Shown piece after piece: positions 6,832-13,697 of a DNA stretch of 16,816 bases. The notes under the pieces are model-generated. The model searched no databases and was not told the origin of the DNA. It worked only from the letters and a program-made list of their open reading frames with translations. Source of the DNA: an uncultured Clostridiaceae bacterium (GTDB lineage Bacteria; Bacillota; Clostridia; Lachnospirales; Lachnospiraceae); NCBI GenBank assembly GCA_958441075.1, contig CAUCBQ010000028.1, positions 1-16,816 on the forward strand, given 5' to 3'. How positions within the stretch are numbered: position 1 is the stretch's first letter; the number at the start of each line of letters is the position of its first letter. Made by a program: the position numbers and the translations under genes.

Positions 6832-8703
6832 ATGCCGTATTTGGAAGAAAATTATGATATTGTGGTGGTGGGAGCAGGCCATGCGGGCTGCGAGGCGGCT
6901 CTGGCCAGTGCGCGTCTGGGGCTTGAAACCATCATGTTTACGGTCAGCGTGGACAGCATCGCCCTGATGCCCTGCAATCCCAATATAGGAGGCAGCTCCA
7001 AGGGCCATCTGGTTCGGGAGCTGGATGCTCTTGGCGGAGAAATGGGAAAAAATATTGATAAAACCTTTATTCAGTCCAAGATGTTAAATGAATCCAAGGG
7101 GCCGGCCGTTCACTCTCTCAGGGCCCAGGCAGACAAACAGGCGTACAGTCAGGCTATGAGGCAGACTCTGGAAAATACAGATCATCTGACAGTGCGCCAG
7201 GCAGAGGTATCGGAGCTGATTGTGGAGGAAGGGGCTGTAAAGGGAGTAAAGACCTTTTCAGGGGCTGTATACCATGCAAAGGCTGTGGTTTTGTGTACAG
7301 GCACCTATCTGCGGGCCAGATGTATCTACGGAGACGTAAGCAATCCCACAGGGCCCAATGGCCTTCAGGCTGCCAATCATCTGACTCAGTCTTTGATTGA
7401 CAATGGAATTGAGATGTTCCGGTTTAAGACGGGAACTCCGGCAAGAGTGGATAAGAGAAGTATTGATTTTGAAAAAATGGAGGAGCAGCTTGGGGATGAA
7501 CGGATTGTGCCGTTTTCATTTTCAACGGACCCGGAAAGCATACAAAAGGATCAGGTTTCCTGCTGGCTCACCTATACGAATGGAAATACTCATCAGATTA
7601 TCCGTGACAATCTGGATCGGTCACCGCTTTTTTCGGGGGAAATTGAGGGGACTGGCCCCCGGTATTGTCCGTCCATTGAGGACAAGGTAGTGCGTTTCCC
7701 CGATAAGGAGCGTCATCAGGTGTTTGTAGAACCGGAGGGCCTTTACACCAATGAAATGTATCTGGGAGGTATGAGCAGCTCGCTTCCGGAGGATGTGCAG
7801 TATGCCATGTACCGCACCGTGCCAGGGCTGGAGCGTGTAAAGATTGTGCGCAATGCCTATGCAATCGAATATGACTGTATCAATGCTCTGCAGTTAAAAG
7901 CTACTCTGGAGTTTAAACGCATCAGGGGCCTGTTTTCAGGCGGTCAGTTTAACGGAAGCTCAGGATATGAAGAAGCGGCGGTTCAGGGCTTTATGGCAGG
8001 CGTAAACGCGTCTATGGAGGTATTGGGACGGGAGCAGATAGTGCTGGACCGTTCACAGGCGTATATCGGTGTGTTGATTGACGATCTGGTTACAAAGGAA
8101 AACCATGAGCCTTACCGCATGATGACTTCAAGGGCAGAATACCGGCTGCTTCTGCGCCAGGATAACGCGGATTTAAGACTTCGGGAAATCGGTCATAAGA
8201 TCGGGCTGGTAAGCGGTAATGAGTATGAAAAACTTCTTGGAAAGCGCAGGGCCATTGAAGAGGAGATTCGCCGTCTGGAAGGTACGGCAATCGGAGGGAC
8301 ACCTGCTGTCCAGGCGGTTCTTAAGCGGTATGGAAGCACGCCTCTTAAGTCAGGAAGCACGCTTGCAGAGCTGGTACGCCGTCCTGAGCTGGATTATGAA
8401 AAGATAAGGGAAATTGATAAAAAGAGGCCAGAGCTTCCCTTTGATGTGAGGGAGCAGGTAAATATCGAAATTAAATATGAAGGCTATATCCGGCGGCAGA
8501 AACAGCAGGTAGCCCAGTTTAAAAAACTGGAAGGCAGACATCTGCCCGAAAATTTTGATTACAGCCAGGTAAAGAGCCTGCGCAGGGAGGCGGTTCAGAA
8601 GCTGAATCAGATACAGCCGTCTACAGTGGGGCAGGCATCACGGATTTCAGGGGTATCTCCTGCGGACATATCGGTGCTTTTAGTATATATGGGAAGAGAG
8701 TAG
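6832..8703 (+). CDS. mnmG: tRNA uridine-5-carboxymethylaminomethyl modification enzyme MnmG (GidA)
   Basis: A 623-residue FAD-dependent partner of MnmE. The Rossmann fingerprint is YDIVVVGAGHAGCEAALAS (residues 8-26, GxGxxG at 14-19). Family motifs PCNPNIGGSSKGHLVRE, the tRNA/FAD region GLFSGGQFNGSSGYEEAAVQG, TSRAEYRLLLRQDNAD and the C-terminal helical end ASRISGVSPADISVLLVY are all present. The ATG at 6832 follows a GGAAGGAAG ribosome-binding site and gives the usual MPYLEENYD-type start. In-frame alternatives upstream are ATG 6805, overlapping the mnmE stop as ATGA, and TTG 6793; both would add residues with no family match. rsmG starts 14 bases after the stop. Confidence 0.97.
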   Translation: MPYLEENYDIVVVGAGHAGCEAALASARLGLETIMFTVSVDSIALMPCNPNIGGSSKGHLVRELDALGGEMGKNIDKTFIQSKMLNESKGPAVHSLRAQADKQAYSQAMRQTLENTDHLTVRQAEVSELIVEEGAVKGVKTFSGAVYHAKAVVLCTGTYLRARCIYGDVSNPTGPNGLQAANHLTQSLIDNGIEMFRFKTGTPARVDKRSIDFEKMEEQLGDERIVPFSFSTDPESIQKDQVSCWLTYTNGNTHQIIRDNLDRSPLFSGEIEGTGPRYCPSIEDKVVRFPDKERHQVFVEPEGLYTNEMYLGGMSSSLPEDVQYAMYRTVPGLERVKIVRNAYAIEYDCINALQLKATLEFKRIRGLFSGGQFNGSSGYEEAAVQGFMAGVNASMEVLGREQIVLDRSQAYIGVLIDDLVTKENHEPYRMMTSRAEYRLLLRQDNADLRLREIGHKIGLVSGNEYEKLLGKRRAIEEEIRRLEGTAIGGTPAVQAVLKRYGSTPLKSGSTLAELVRRPELDYEKIREIDKKRPELPFDVREQVNIEIKYEGYIRRQKQQVAQFKKLEGRHLPENFDYSQVKSLRREAVQKLNQIQPSTVGQASRISGVSPADISVLLVYMGRE

Positions 8704-8717
8704 AGAGGACGGGATTA

Positions 8718-9482
8718 ATGACAGAATCATTTGCTGAGAAAATGAAAGCCGGGGCTAAGGAGCTGAATATAACCTTAAGCCAGAGGCAGTTAGAGCAGTT
8801 TTTTATGTATTATGAAATGCTGATAGAGACGAATAAGGTTATGAACCTGACCGCCATTACAGAGGAAGGAGATGTGGTGGCAAAGCATTTCTGCGACAGT
8901 CTTTGCCTGGTAAAGGCGTATCCGGAGCTTTTGGCAAAGGAAACAGAAACAGGAGAGGATAATGTGAAAACGGTTTCTGTTATTGATGTGGGAACGGGGG
9001 CTGGGTTTCCGGGGATTCCTCTTAAGATTGTATTTCCACAGCTGAGACTTACATTGTTGGATTCCTTAAATAAAAGAGTGAAATTTTTAGAACAGGTCTG
9101 CAGAGAACTGGGGCTGGAGGATGTGAGATGTATCCACAGTCGGGCAGAGGATGCAGGACGAATGAAGGAACATAGAGAGCAGTATGATCTGGCGGTGTCC
9201 AGAGCAGTGGCAAATCTGGCGTCATTGTCAGAATATTGTCTGCCATTTGTGAAGAAGGAGGGATTCTTTATTCCTTATAAATCAGGGGAAATTGAGGAAG
9301 AATTGAATCAGGGAAGGAAGGCAGCGGCGATTTTGGGAGGAGAGATAAAGGAAGTTGTTCGTTTTACACTTCCGGGAGGCGACGGCTCCAGAAGCCTGAT
9401 CCGTATACAGAAGGTAAAGCCGGTGTCTGCCCGGTATCCGAGAAAAGCGGGAATGCCGGGGAAAGAGCCATTGGGGAAATAG
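8718..9482 (+). CDS. rsmG: 16S rRNA (guanine527-N7)-methyltransferase RsmG (GidB)
   Basis: A 254-residue SAM-dependent methyltransferase that makes m7G at position 527 of 16S rRNA; loss gives low-level streptomycin resistance in several bacteria. Seen: NKVMNLTAITE (39-49), KHFCDSL (56-62), SAM-binding DVGTGAGFPGIPLKI (90-104), LLDSLNKRVKFLEQV and the AVSRAVANL motif. It is slightly longer than the usual ~239 residues, through a short Glu/Thr-rich insertion before the SAM motif (about 73-85) and a basic tail. It is the last gene of the mnmE-mnmG-rsmG set. No clear terminator follows before the lacI-family leader. Confidence 0.96.
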   Translation: MTESFAEKMKAGAKELNITLSQRQLEQFFMYYEMLIETNKVMNLTAITEEGDVVAKHFCDSLCLVKAYPELLAKETETGEDNVKTVSVIDVGTGAGFPGIPLKIVFPQLRLTLLDSLNKRVKFLEQVCRELGLEDVRCIHSRAEDAGRMKEHREQYDLAVSRAVANLASLSEYCLPFVKKEGFFIPYKSGEIEEELNQGRKAAAILGGEIKEVVRFTLPGGDGSRSLIRIQKVKPVSARYPRKAGMPGKEPLGK

Positions 9483-9528
9483 TGATAAAAAGGATAAAAT
9501 ACGGGTGAAAGCAATGGATCAGGATGTG

Positions 9529-9543
9529 TGGAAAACGGTTACA
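9529..9543. promoter_or_regulatory. Operator-like site O1 upstream of the LacI-family gene
   Basis: TGGAAAACGGTTACA, centred on CG, resembles LacI/CcpA-family operators (one mismatch to the cre pattern WTGNAANCGNWNNCW). It lies 86 bases before the preferred ATG of the regulator and 55 bases before the related site at 9584. Confidence 0.5.
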
Positions 9544-9583
9544 TACACCCTGCCGCGCATAATGTAAAATCAGGGTATACAAT

Positions 9584-9598
9584 ATGAAAACGATTACA
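9584..9598. promoter_or_regulatory. Operator-like site O2 in the leader of the LacI-family gene
   Basis: ATGAAAACGATTACA fits the cre pattern WTGNAANCGNWNNCW at every fixed position. It lies between site O1 and the preferred start codon at 9629. Its first three bases are also an in-frame ATG that could be read as an earlier start. Confidence 0.55.
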
Positions 9599-9628
9599 GA
9601 AAATACAACACAGGCAGGACAAGGTCGC

Positions 9629-10705
9629 ATGAACATTAAAGAAATTGCCCGGGTAGCCGGAGTGTCTCCGGCTACTATATCCCGTGTATTAAATGGTTCG
9701 GGATATGTAAAAGAAGAGACAAAGAAAAAGGTAATGGCAGCAGTTGAGAAGAATAACTATACGCCCAGTCTGATTGCAAGGAGTCTGAGCGGGAGGGACA
9801 GCTTCAGTATCGGAATCATTCTTCCTTCGGCAAACCAGGGAGTTTACAGCGGAATTTTGGAGGGGATCTGCCGTCTGGCTCAGCCCTTTGGCTACAATAT
9901 TGTTCTTATGAACACGGGAGGAGATGTGAAGAGGCAGCATGAGTTTCTGGAAGCTGCCGAGAATCAGAGGATGAAGGGGCTGATTGTAGCGCCGGCAGTC
10001 TCTGACGATAAGGTGACAAGAGATAAGCTTCTCCGTCTGGAAGAACAGGGAATACCGGTGGTTTTAACAGAGGGAACGATAAAGGGCGCTCAGTTTGACT
10101 GTGTGTTTGGAGATAACTGGAGGGGGGCTTATGAAGGCGCCGAATCACTTATGGATGCAGGACATAAAAAGATTGCAGTAATTCGTGAAAAAAGTAATCT
10201 CAGACAGGACAAAGAGCGTTTTCGGGGATTTATGCAGGCAATGGAGGATCACGGCCTGGAGGTTTCTGATGGGTATGTGATATACAGCGGAGAAAGTGGG
10301 AAAGAGACGGCAGACTCTGTCGCAGGGCTTTTGGAGGAGACTGTGCCGCCTACCGCCCTTTTTGCACTGAGCGGAGCGGGAACCTGCGGCTGTATGCAGT
10401 GTCTGGAAAAAAAGGGGCTTACAGCAGGGGAAGATGTAGGCTTTATGGGCTTTGATGATCAGCCGGTTTTATATGAGCTGGGATACCGTCTTTCTGTTGT
10501 GGAGAGAGATGCAGTGGAACAGGGAAGAGAGGCTATGCGGCTGCTTCAGGAACGGTTTGATGAGAAGGAAAAAGGACGGAGAATCGGAAAGAGGGTTATG
10601 GTTCCCTGTCGTTTGATCCTGCGCGGATCGGCAAATATGAAAACGGTTACAGAAAACGCAAGAAAGAAGAAATTGGCCGGAAAGAAGGAAAGCCCGGAGT
10701 GTTAA
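9629..10705 (+). CDS. LacI-family transcriptional regulator
   Basis: A 358-residue regulator. The N-terminal HTH is typical of the family: MNIKEIARVAGVSPATISRVLNGSGYVKEETKKKV, with hinge-helix region NYTPSLIARSLS. A periplasmic-binding-protein-like effector domain follows (IGIILPSANQGVYSGILEGI, GLIVAPAV, PVVLTEG, FMGFDDQP). The ATG at 9629 is chosen because the family start is MNIKEIA and AAGG lies just upstream; an in-frame ATG at 9584 would add 15 residues and overlap an operator-like site. The last residues (about 337-358) are a short Lys/Arg-rich tail. The DNA for that tail repeats the sequence around 9584. No sugar operon is adjacent, so the regulon and effector are unknown; autoregulation is an inference from the flanking sites. 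Its stop codon overlaps that of convergent nfo. Confidence 0.92.
   Translation: MNIKEIARVAGVSPATISRVLNGSGYVKEETKKKVMAAVEKNNYTPSLIARSLSGRDSFSIGIILPSANQGVYSGILEGICRLAQPFGYNIVLMNTGGDVKRQHEFLEAAENQRMKGLIVAPAVSDDKVTRDKLLRLEEQGIPVVLTEGTIKGAQFDCVFGDNWRGAYEGAESLMDAGHKKIAVIREKSNLRQDKERFRGFMQAMEDHGLEVSDGYVIYSGESGKETADSVAGLLEETVPPTALFALSGAGTCGCMQCLEKKGLTAGEDVGFMGFDDQPVLYELGYRLSVVERDAVEQGREAMRLLQERFDEKEKGRRIGKRVMVPCRLILRGSANMKTVTENARKKKLAGKKESPEC
10637..10651. promoter_or_regulatory. Operator-like site O3 inside the 3' end of the LacI-family gene
   Basis: ATGAAAACGGTTACA differs from site O2 by one base and fits the cre pattern fully. The match extends beyond the site (ATAT before, AGAAAA after), giving a near-identical stretch of over 20 bases, 1053 bases downstream of O2. 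It is inside codons for MKTVTEN. Confidence 0.45.
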
Positions 10706-11532
10706 CTCCAGGCTTCGCGCATCATGGCAATCTCATGGGCATAACCATCCAGATCATTTGGGGTTTCCAGATAGAAAGGAAGCATCTTTAAGGCAGGATG
10801 ATTGATGATTGCTTTTAGAGCGGACAGGCCAATTTGGCCTTCTCCTAATCGTGCGTGGCGATCCTTATGGGAACCCAGAGGATTCATACTGTCATTGAGA
10901 TGTATGGCTTTTAAGCGATCTAAACCGATGATCTGGTCAAATTCTGTGAGAACCTCATCCAGATGATTTGCAATATCATAACCAGAATCCCATACATGGC
11001 AGGTATCCATACAGATTCCTATGTGGTCTGACAGATGTACACGGTCAATAATCTGCCGGAGTTCTTCAAAGCTGCGTCCAATTTCACTTCCCTTTCCAGC
11101 CATGGTCTCCAGGAGAACTGTGGTAGTTTGTTCTGGTTTTAATATGGAATTTAACATATCTGCAATATAGGAAATTCCAATTTCAACTCCCTGTTTTACA
11201 TGGCTTCCGGGATGGAAGTTATAAAGATTTCCGGGTGTGTATTCCATTCGTGCCAGATCATCTGCCATGGTTTCACGTGCAAAATCTCTGAGATGAGGAT
11301 CTGCGGAGCAGGCATTTAAGGTATAGGGGGCATGGCAGAGAATGGGAATCAGATCCTGTTCCTGTACCTTTTTAAGAAATAAAGCTACATCCTCTGGATT
11401 GATTTCTTTTGCGTTTCCTCCGCGGGGATTGCGTGAGAAAAACTGGAAGGTGTTTGCATGTATTTTGGCAGCATCCTTTGCCATGGAGCAGTAGCCTTTG
11501 GCAGAGGAGAGGTGACAGCCGATTCGTAACAT
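10702..11532 (-). CDS. nfo: Endonuclease IV (AP endonuclease, deoxyribonuclease IV)
   Basis: A 276-residue zinc-dependent TIM-barrel enzyme that cuts DNA 5' to abasic sites in base excision repair. All nine metal-binding positions known from E. coli Nfo can be matched by eye: H67 (CHAPY), H107 (NFHPGS), E142 (LETMAGKG), D176 and H179 (MDTCHVWDSGYD), H211 (HLNDSM), D224 and H226 (KDRHARLGEG), and E256 (YLETPND). The length matches the family. The ATG at 11532 has AAAGGAG upstream (plus-strand CTCCTTT 11541-11547). It runs opposite to the core genes and converges with the LacI-family gene, the two stop codons overlapping within GTTAAC. A long hairpin holding parS lies just upstream, so its promoter is unclear; none was found between the hairpin and the start. 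Confidence 0.97.
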   Translation of the reverse strand: MLRIGCHLSSAKGYCSMAKDAAKIHANTFQFFSRNPRGGNAKEINPEDVALFLKKVQEQDLIPILCHAPYTLNACSADPHLRDFARETMADDLARMEYTPGNLYNFHPGSHVKQGVEIGISYIADMLNSILKPEQTTTVLLETMAGKGSEIGRSFEELRQIIDRVHLSDHIGICMDTCHVWDSGYDIANHLDEVLTEFDQIIGLDRLKAIHLNDSMNPLGSHKDRHARLGEGQIGLSALKAIINHPALKMLPFYLETPNDLDGYAHEIAMMREAWS

Positions 11533-11573
11533 AGATAGTCTCCTTTGAATGATAGTTATTTTTACAAAAATAG

Positions 11574-11629
11574 CCGGCAGTTTTTACAGCAAATGTTTCA
11601 CGTGAAACATTTGCTGCAGAGACTGCCGG
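11574..11629. terminator. Bidirectional terminator-like hairpin enclosing parS1
   Basis: The outer arms CCGGCAGT (11574-11581) and ACTGCCGG (11622-11629) flank a perfect 30-bp palindrome (11587-11616). In plus-strand RNA the linkers TTTT and AGAG also pair with G-U pairs, leaving a single A-C mismatch in a 28-position stem. T-rich tracts follow on both sides (TATTTTAATTTT on plus, TATTTTTG on minus). It is immediately past the hydrolase stop at 11634. Confidence 0.75.
11594..11609. promoter_or_regulatory. parS: parS site 1
   Basis: TGTTTCACGTGAAACA, a perfect 16-bp palindrome matching the Spo0J/ParB parS consensus of Firmicutes. It is identical to the sites at 12790 and 15304 and sits at the centre of the longer palindrome 11587-11616. 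Confidence 0.95.
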
Positions 11630-11633
11630 TATT

Positions 11634-12593
11634 TTAATTTTCCAGATAGAGGCGGAATAATTCATAAAACCGGGCCGGAGATTCCAGATGAGGCAGATGC
11701 TTTGCCTTGGGAACGGGAATTGCCTCGATGGCGGGATTATATGTTTGGTAGTCGTCCATTATTTCAGTCATGCTGTCCAGCTCTTCTCCGCCAAAGAGAC
11801 AGATACTGTTGTCAATTCGCCGCAGTGCATTGGTAATATTACACTTTGTATAATTACATTTAACACTGGCGTAAATGGACTTGGGAGATGCACCTAAATG
11901 GGCTGATTCATAGTAGGCGTCAATCAGCCGGGAATTGACGGAATATGGATTACAGAAGCAGCGGCTCATAAAATCCTGAGTGAGATTTTTGCGGCTGCAG
12001 GCTATATTGTAAATTAAAGTTCCCACAATAGGAAGATCTAAAATCAATTTGTAAAGCCTTGCATTTTTTCCGGGAACCAGACTGCTGGATAGCAGTGACT
12101 CAGGGTTAATCAAAAAAAGACGATCAAACAGCTCCGGACTGTTGCTGCAGGCCATGATAGCAATAGAAGAGGAGTCTCCAGTTGCTGCCACATCTGTACG
12201 ATGGCCGATTTCTGATTTAATAAAGTCTGAGATCAGCTGCACATAAAGATAGTTTGTGTAGGTGAGATTGGGCTTTTCTGAACGGCCAAATCCCAGCAGA
12301 TCGATGGTATAGACGGTGCGGTCCTTTGCAAGACGCCGGGAAAACTCTTTCCATTCATAACCGCTGGAGGCAGGGGAAAGATCATGGATCAGAAGAATGG
12401 GTTTGCCATTTCCTTCCTTCGTATAATGAATGTTTCCAAAACGCCAGTGATAGCATAAAGAAGCGCTGCTTTCATTTTCAAGAATATGTCTGGAAATGGC
12501 GGATAGCTTGATGGCCTTGTTGATACAGGCAGTGGCAGCAGCATCACCTGCAGCCAATATGAGCAGGGTTAATAATTTATTCCTTGTTTTCAT
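11634..12593 (-). CDS. Alpha/beta-hydrolase fold protein with N-terminal hydrophobic anchor
   Basis: A 319-residue protein of the alpha/beta-hydrolase superfamily; substrate unknown. Seen: an N-terminal hydrophobic stretch (about 7-24, LLTLLILAAGDAAATAC) that could be a weak signal or membrane anchor; the core opening KPILLIHDLSPASS (64-77, oxyanion region HDL); YTIDLLGFGRSEKP (95-108); and the nucleophile elbow GDSSS with Ser141, a variant of GxSxG with Ser in the last place. The acid is probably in LFGGEELDS and the histidine is H299 or H302 in KHLPHLESPARF. The ATG at 12593 has AGGAG at 12607-12603. A TTGTAA-17-TATAAT promoter lies upstream. It is leftward, between two parS sites, and followed by the parS hairpin. 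Related proteins include prolyl iminopeptidases, haloalkane dehalogenases and esterases, so a finer name is not justified. Confidence 0.85.
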   Translation of the reverse strand: MKTRNKLLTLLILAAGDAAATACINKAIKLSAISRHILENESSASLCYHWRFGNIHYTKEGNGKPILLIHDLSPASSGYEWKEFSRRLAKDRTVYTIDLLGFGRSEKPNLTYTNYLYVQLISDFIKSEIGHRTDVAATGDSSSIAIMACSNSPELFDRLFLINPESLLSSSLVPGKNARLYKLILDLPIVGTLIYNIACSRKNLTQDFMSRCFCNPYSVNSRLIDAYYESAHLGASPKSIYASVKCNYTKCNITNALRRIDNSICLFGGEELDSMTEIMDDYQTYNPAIEAIPVPKAKHLPHLESPARFYELFRLYLEN

Positions 12594-12677
12594 TTGGTTT
12601 GTCTCCTGAAAAAGTGATTGCGGGTGTCAGGTGTTAATAGATGGTGGTGTGTCTAACCATTCACTGATGGTAAGATT

Positions 12678-12706
12678 ATTATAGTACAAGTGAATAGTGA
12701 TTACAA
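12678..12706 (-). promoter_or_regulatory. Promoter of the hydrolase gene
   Basis: On the minus strand TTGTAA (12706-12701), a 17-base spacer, TATAAT (12683-12678). The leader to the ATG at 12593 is about 78 bases. The gene-free interval 12594-12929 otherwise holds parS2 and the parA promoter; nothing else was recognised in 12707-12788. Confidence 0.75.
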
Positions 12707-12789
12707 TGAAAATCAAGCAAGCCTTCATTGCACTTTCGCCATCGGGCCCTGATATCTCCATATTCAGATAGTAAAACACAGAAGTAAAA

Positions 12790-12805
12790 TGTTTCACGTG
12801 AAACA
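12790..12805. promoter_or_regulatory. parS: parS site 2
   Basis: TGTTTCACGTGAAACA, identical to the other two sites; the palindrome extends to 18 bp (12789-12806). It lies between the divergent hydrolase and parA promoters, 140 bases before the parA ATG. Confidence 0.95.
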
Positions 12806-12883
12806 TATGCTATATAATATTTTGTATAAAATAGAAAAATAAATACAAAAGCAGAGTTTTTCATAGGAAAAGCAGAGAAGTTG

Positions 12884-12892
12884 TGTTATAAT
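12884..12892 (+). promoter_or_regulatory. parA promoter (extended -10)
   Basis: TGTTATAAT is a perfect extended -10 (TGn followed by TATAAT at 12887-12892), 37 bases before the parA ATG. The -35 region is poor (about TAGGAA), which an extended -10 can tolerate. It is 79 bases past parS2, so ParB spreading could reach it. Confidence 0.65.
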
Positions 12893-12929
12893 CGTCTGGT
12901 ACATCGAAAATGAACGTGAGGAAACGGAT

Positions 12930-13697
12930 ATGGGACGAATTATTACAATAGCAAATCAGAAGGGCGGAGTAGGAAAGACAACCACGGCGATCAATCTGGC
13001 AGCTTGTCTCGCAGAAGCAGGACAGCACGTTATGCTGGTGGACTTTGATCCACAGGGAAATGCCAGCAGCGGCCTGGGCCTGGAAGAGAAGGATTTTGAA
13101 CAGACCGTTTATGATATGATGGCTGGTGAGGCTGCCATAGAAGAGTGTATCACAAAAGAAGTTCAGGAAAATCTGGATGTGCTTCCCTCGGATATGAATT
13201 TGGCAGGTGCAGAGATTGAGTTTCAGGAGCTGGATGAGAAGGAGACTTTGCTTAAAAAGTCTTTAGATATGGTACGGGATCAGTATGATTTTATCTTAAT
13301 TGATTGTCCGCCTTCTTTAAATATACTTACAATCAATGCTCTGACAGCGGCTGATACTGTACTTGTGCCGATTCAGTGTGAGTATTATGCTTTGGAGGGA
13401 TTGAACCAGATGTTAAAGACGGTAGATCTGGTGAAGAGAAAGCTGAATCCCTCACTGGAACTGGAAGGTGTAGTATTTACCATGTATGATGCCAGAACCA
13501 ATCTGTCTCTTCAGGTAGTAGAGAGCGTAAAGAGCAATCTGAATCAGACAATTTACAAAACAATTATTCCAAGAAATGTGCGGCTTGCAGAAGCGCCAAG
13601 TCATGGAATGTCCATCAATCACTATGCATCCCGTTCCACAGGAGCAGAGAGCTACCGGATGCTGGCAGCAGAAGTGATTAGCAGAGGAGAGGTATAA
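12930..13697 (+). CDS. parA: Chromosome-partitioning ATPase ParA (Soj)
   Basis: A 255-residue ParA/MinD-family ATPase that binds DNA non-specifically as an ATP dimer and works with ParB-parS in origin segregation; in Bacillus the homologue Soj also controls DnaA. Seen: the deviant Walker A KGGVGKTT (11-18, with signature Lys11 and Lys16), Walker A' VDFDPQGNASSG (37-48), Walker B FILIDCPPSLNILT, and the C-terminal PRNVRLAEAPSHGMSI motif common to chromosomal ParA. There is no N-terminal HTH, so it is the short chromosomal type rather than a plasmid ParA regulator. GAGGAAA lies upstream of the ATG at 12930. Its stop overlaps the parB start by one base (TAATG). Confidence 0.97.
   Translation: MGRIITIANQKGGVGKTTTAINLAACLAEAGQHVMLVDFDPQGNASSGLGLEEKDFEQTVYDMMAGEAAIEECITKEVQENLDVLPSDMNLAGAEIEFQELDEKETLLKKSLDMVRDQYDFILIDCPPSLNILTINALTAADTVLVPIQCEYYALEGLNQMLKTVDLVKRKLNPSLELEGVVFTMYDARTNLSLQVVESVKSNLNQTIYKTIIPRNVRLAEAPSHGMSINHYASRSTGAESYRMLAAEVISRGEV

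Noticed and set aside
11269..11284. A fourth parS-like string, GGTTTCACGTGCAAAA
   Set aside because: It has three mismatches to the exact site and lies within conserved nfo codons, so it is probably chance or at best a weak site.
11533..11573. An nfo promoter between the parS hairpin and the nfo start
   Set aside because: No -35/-10 pair with 16-18 base spacing was found in this short AT-rich stretch, so none was reported.
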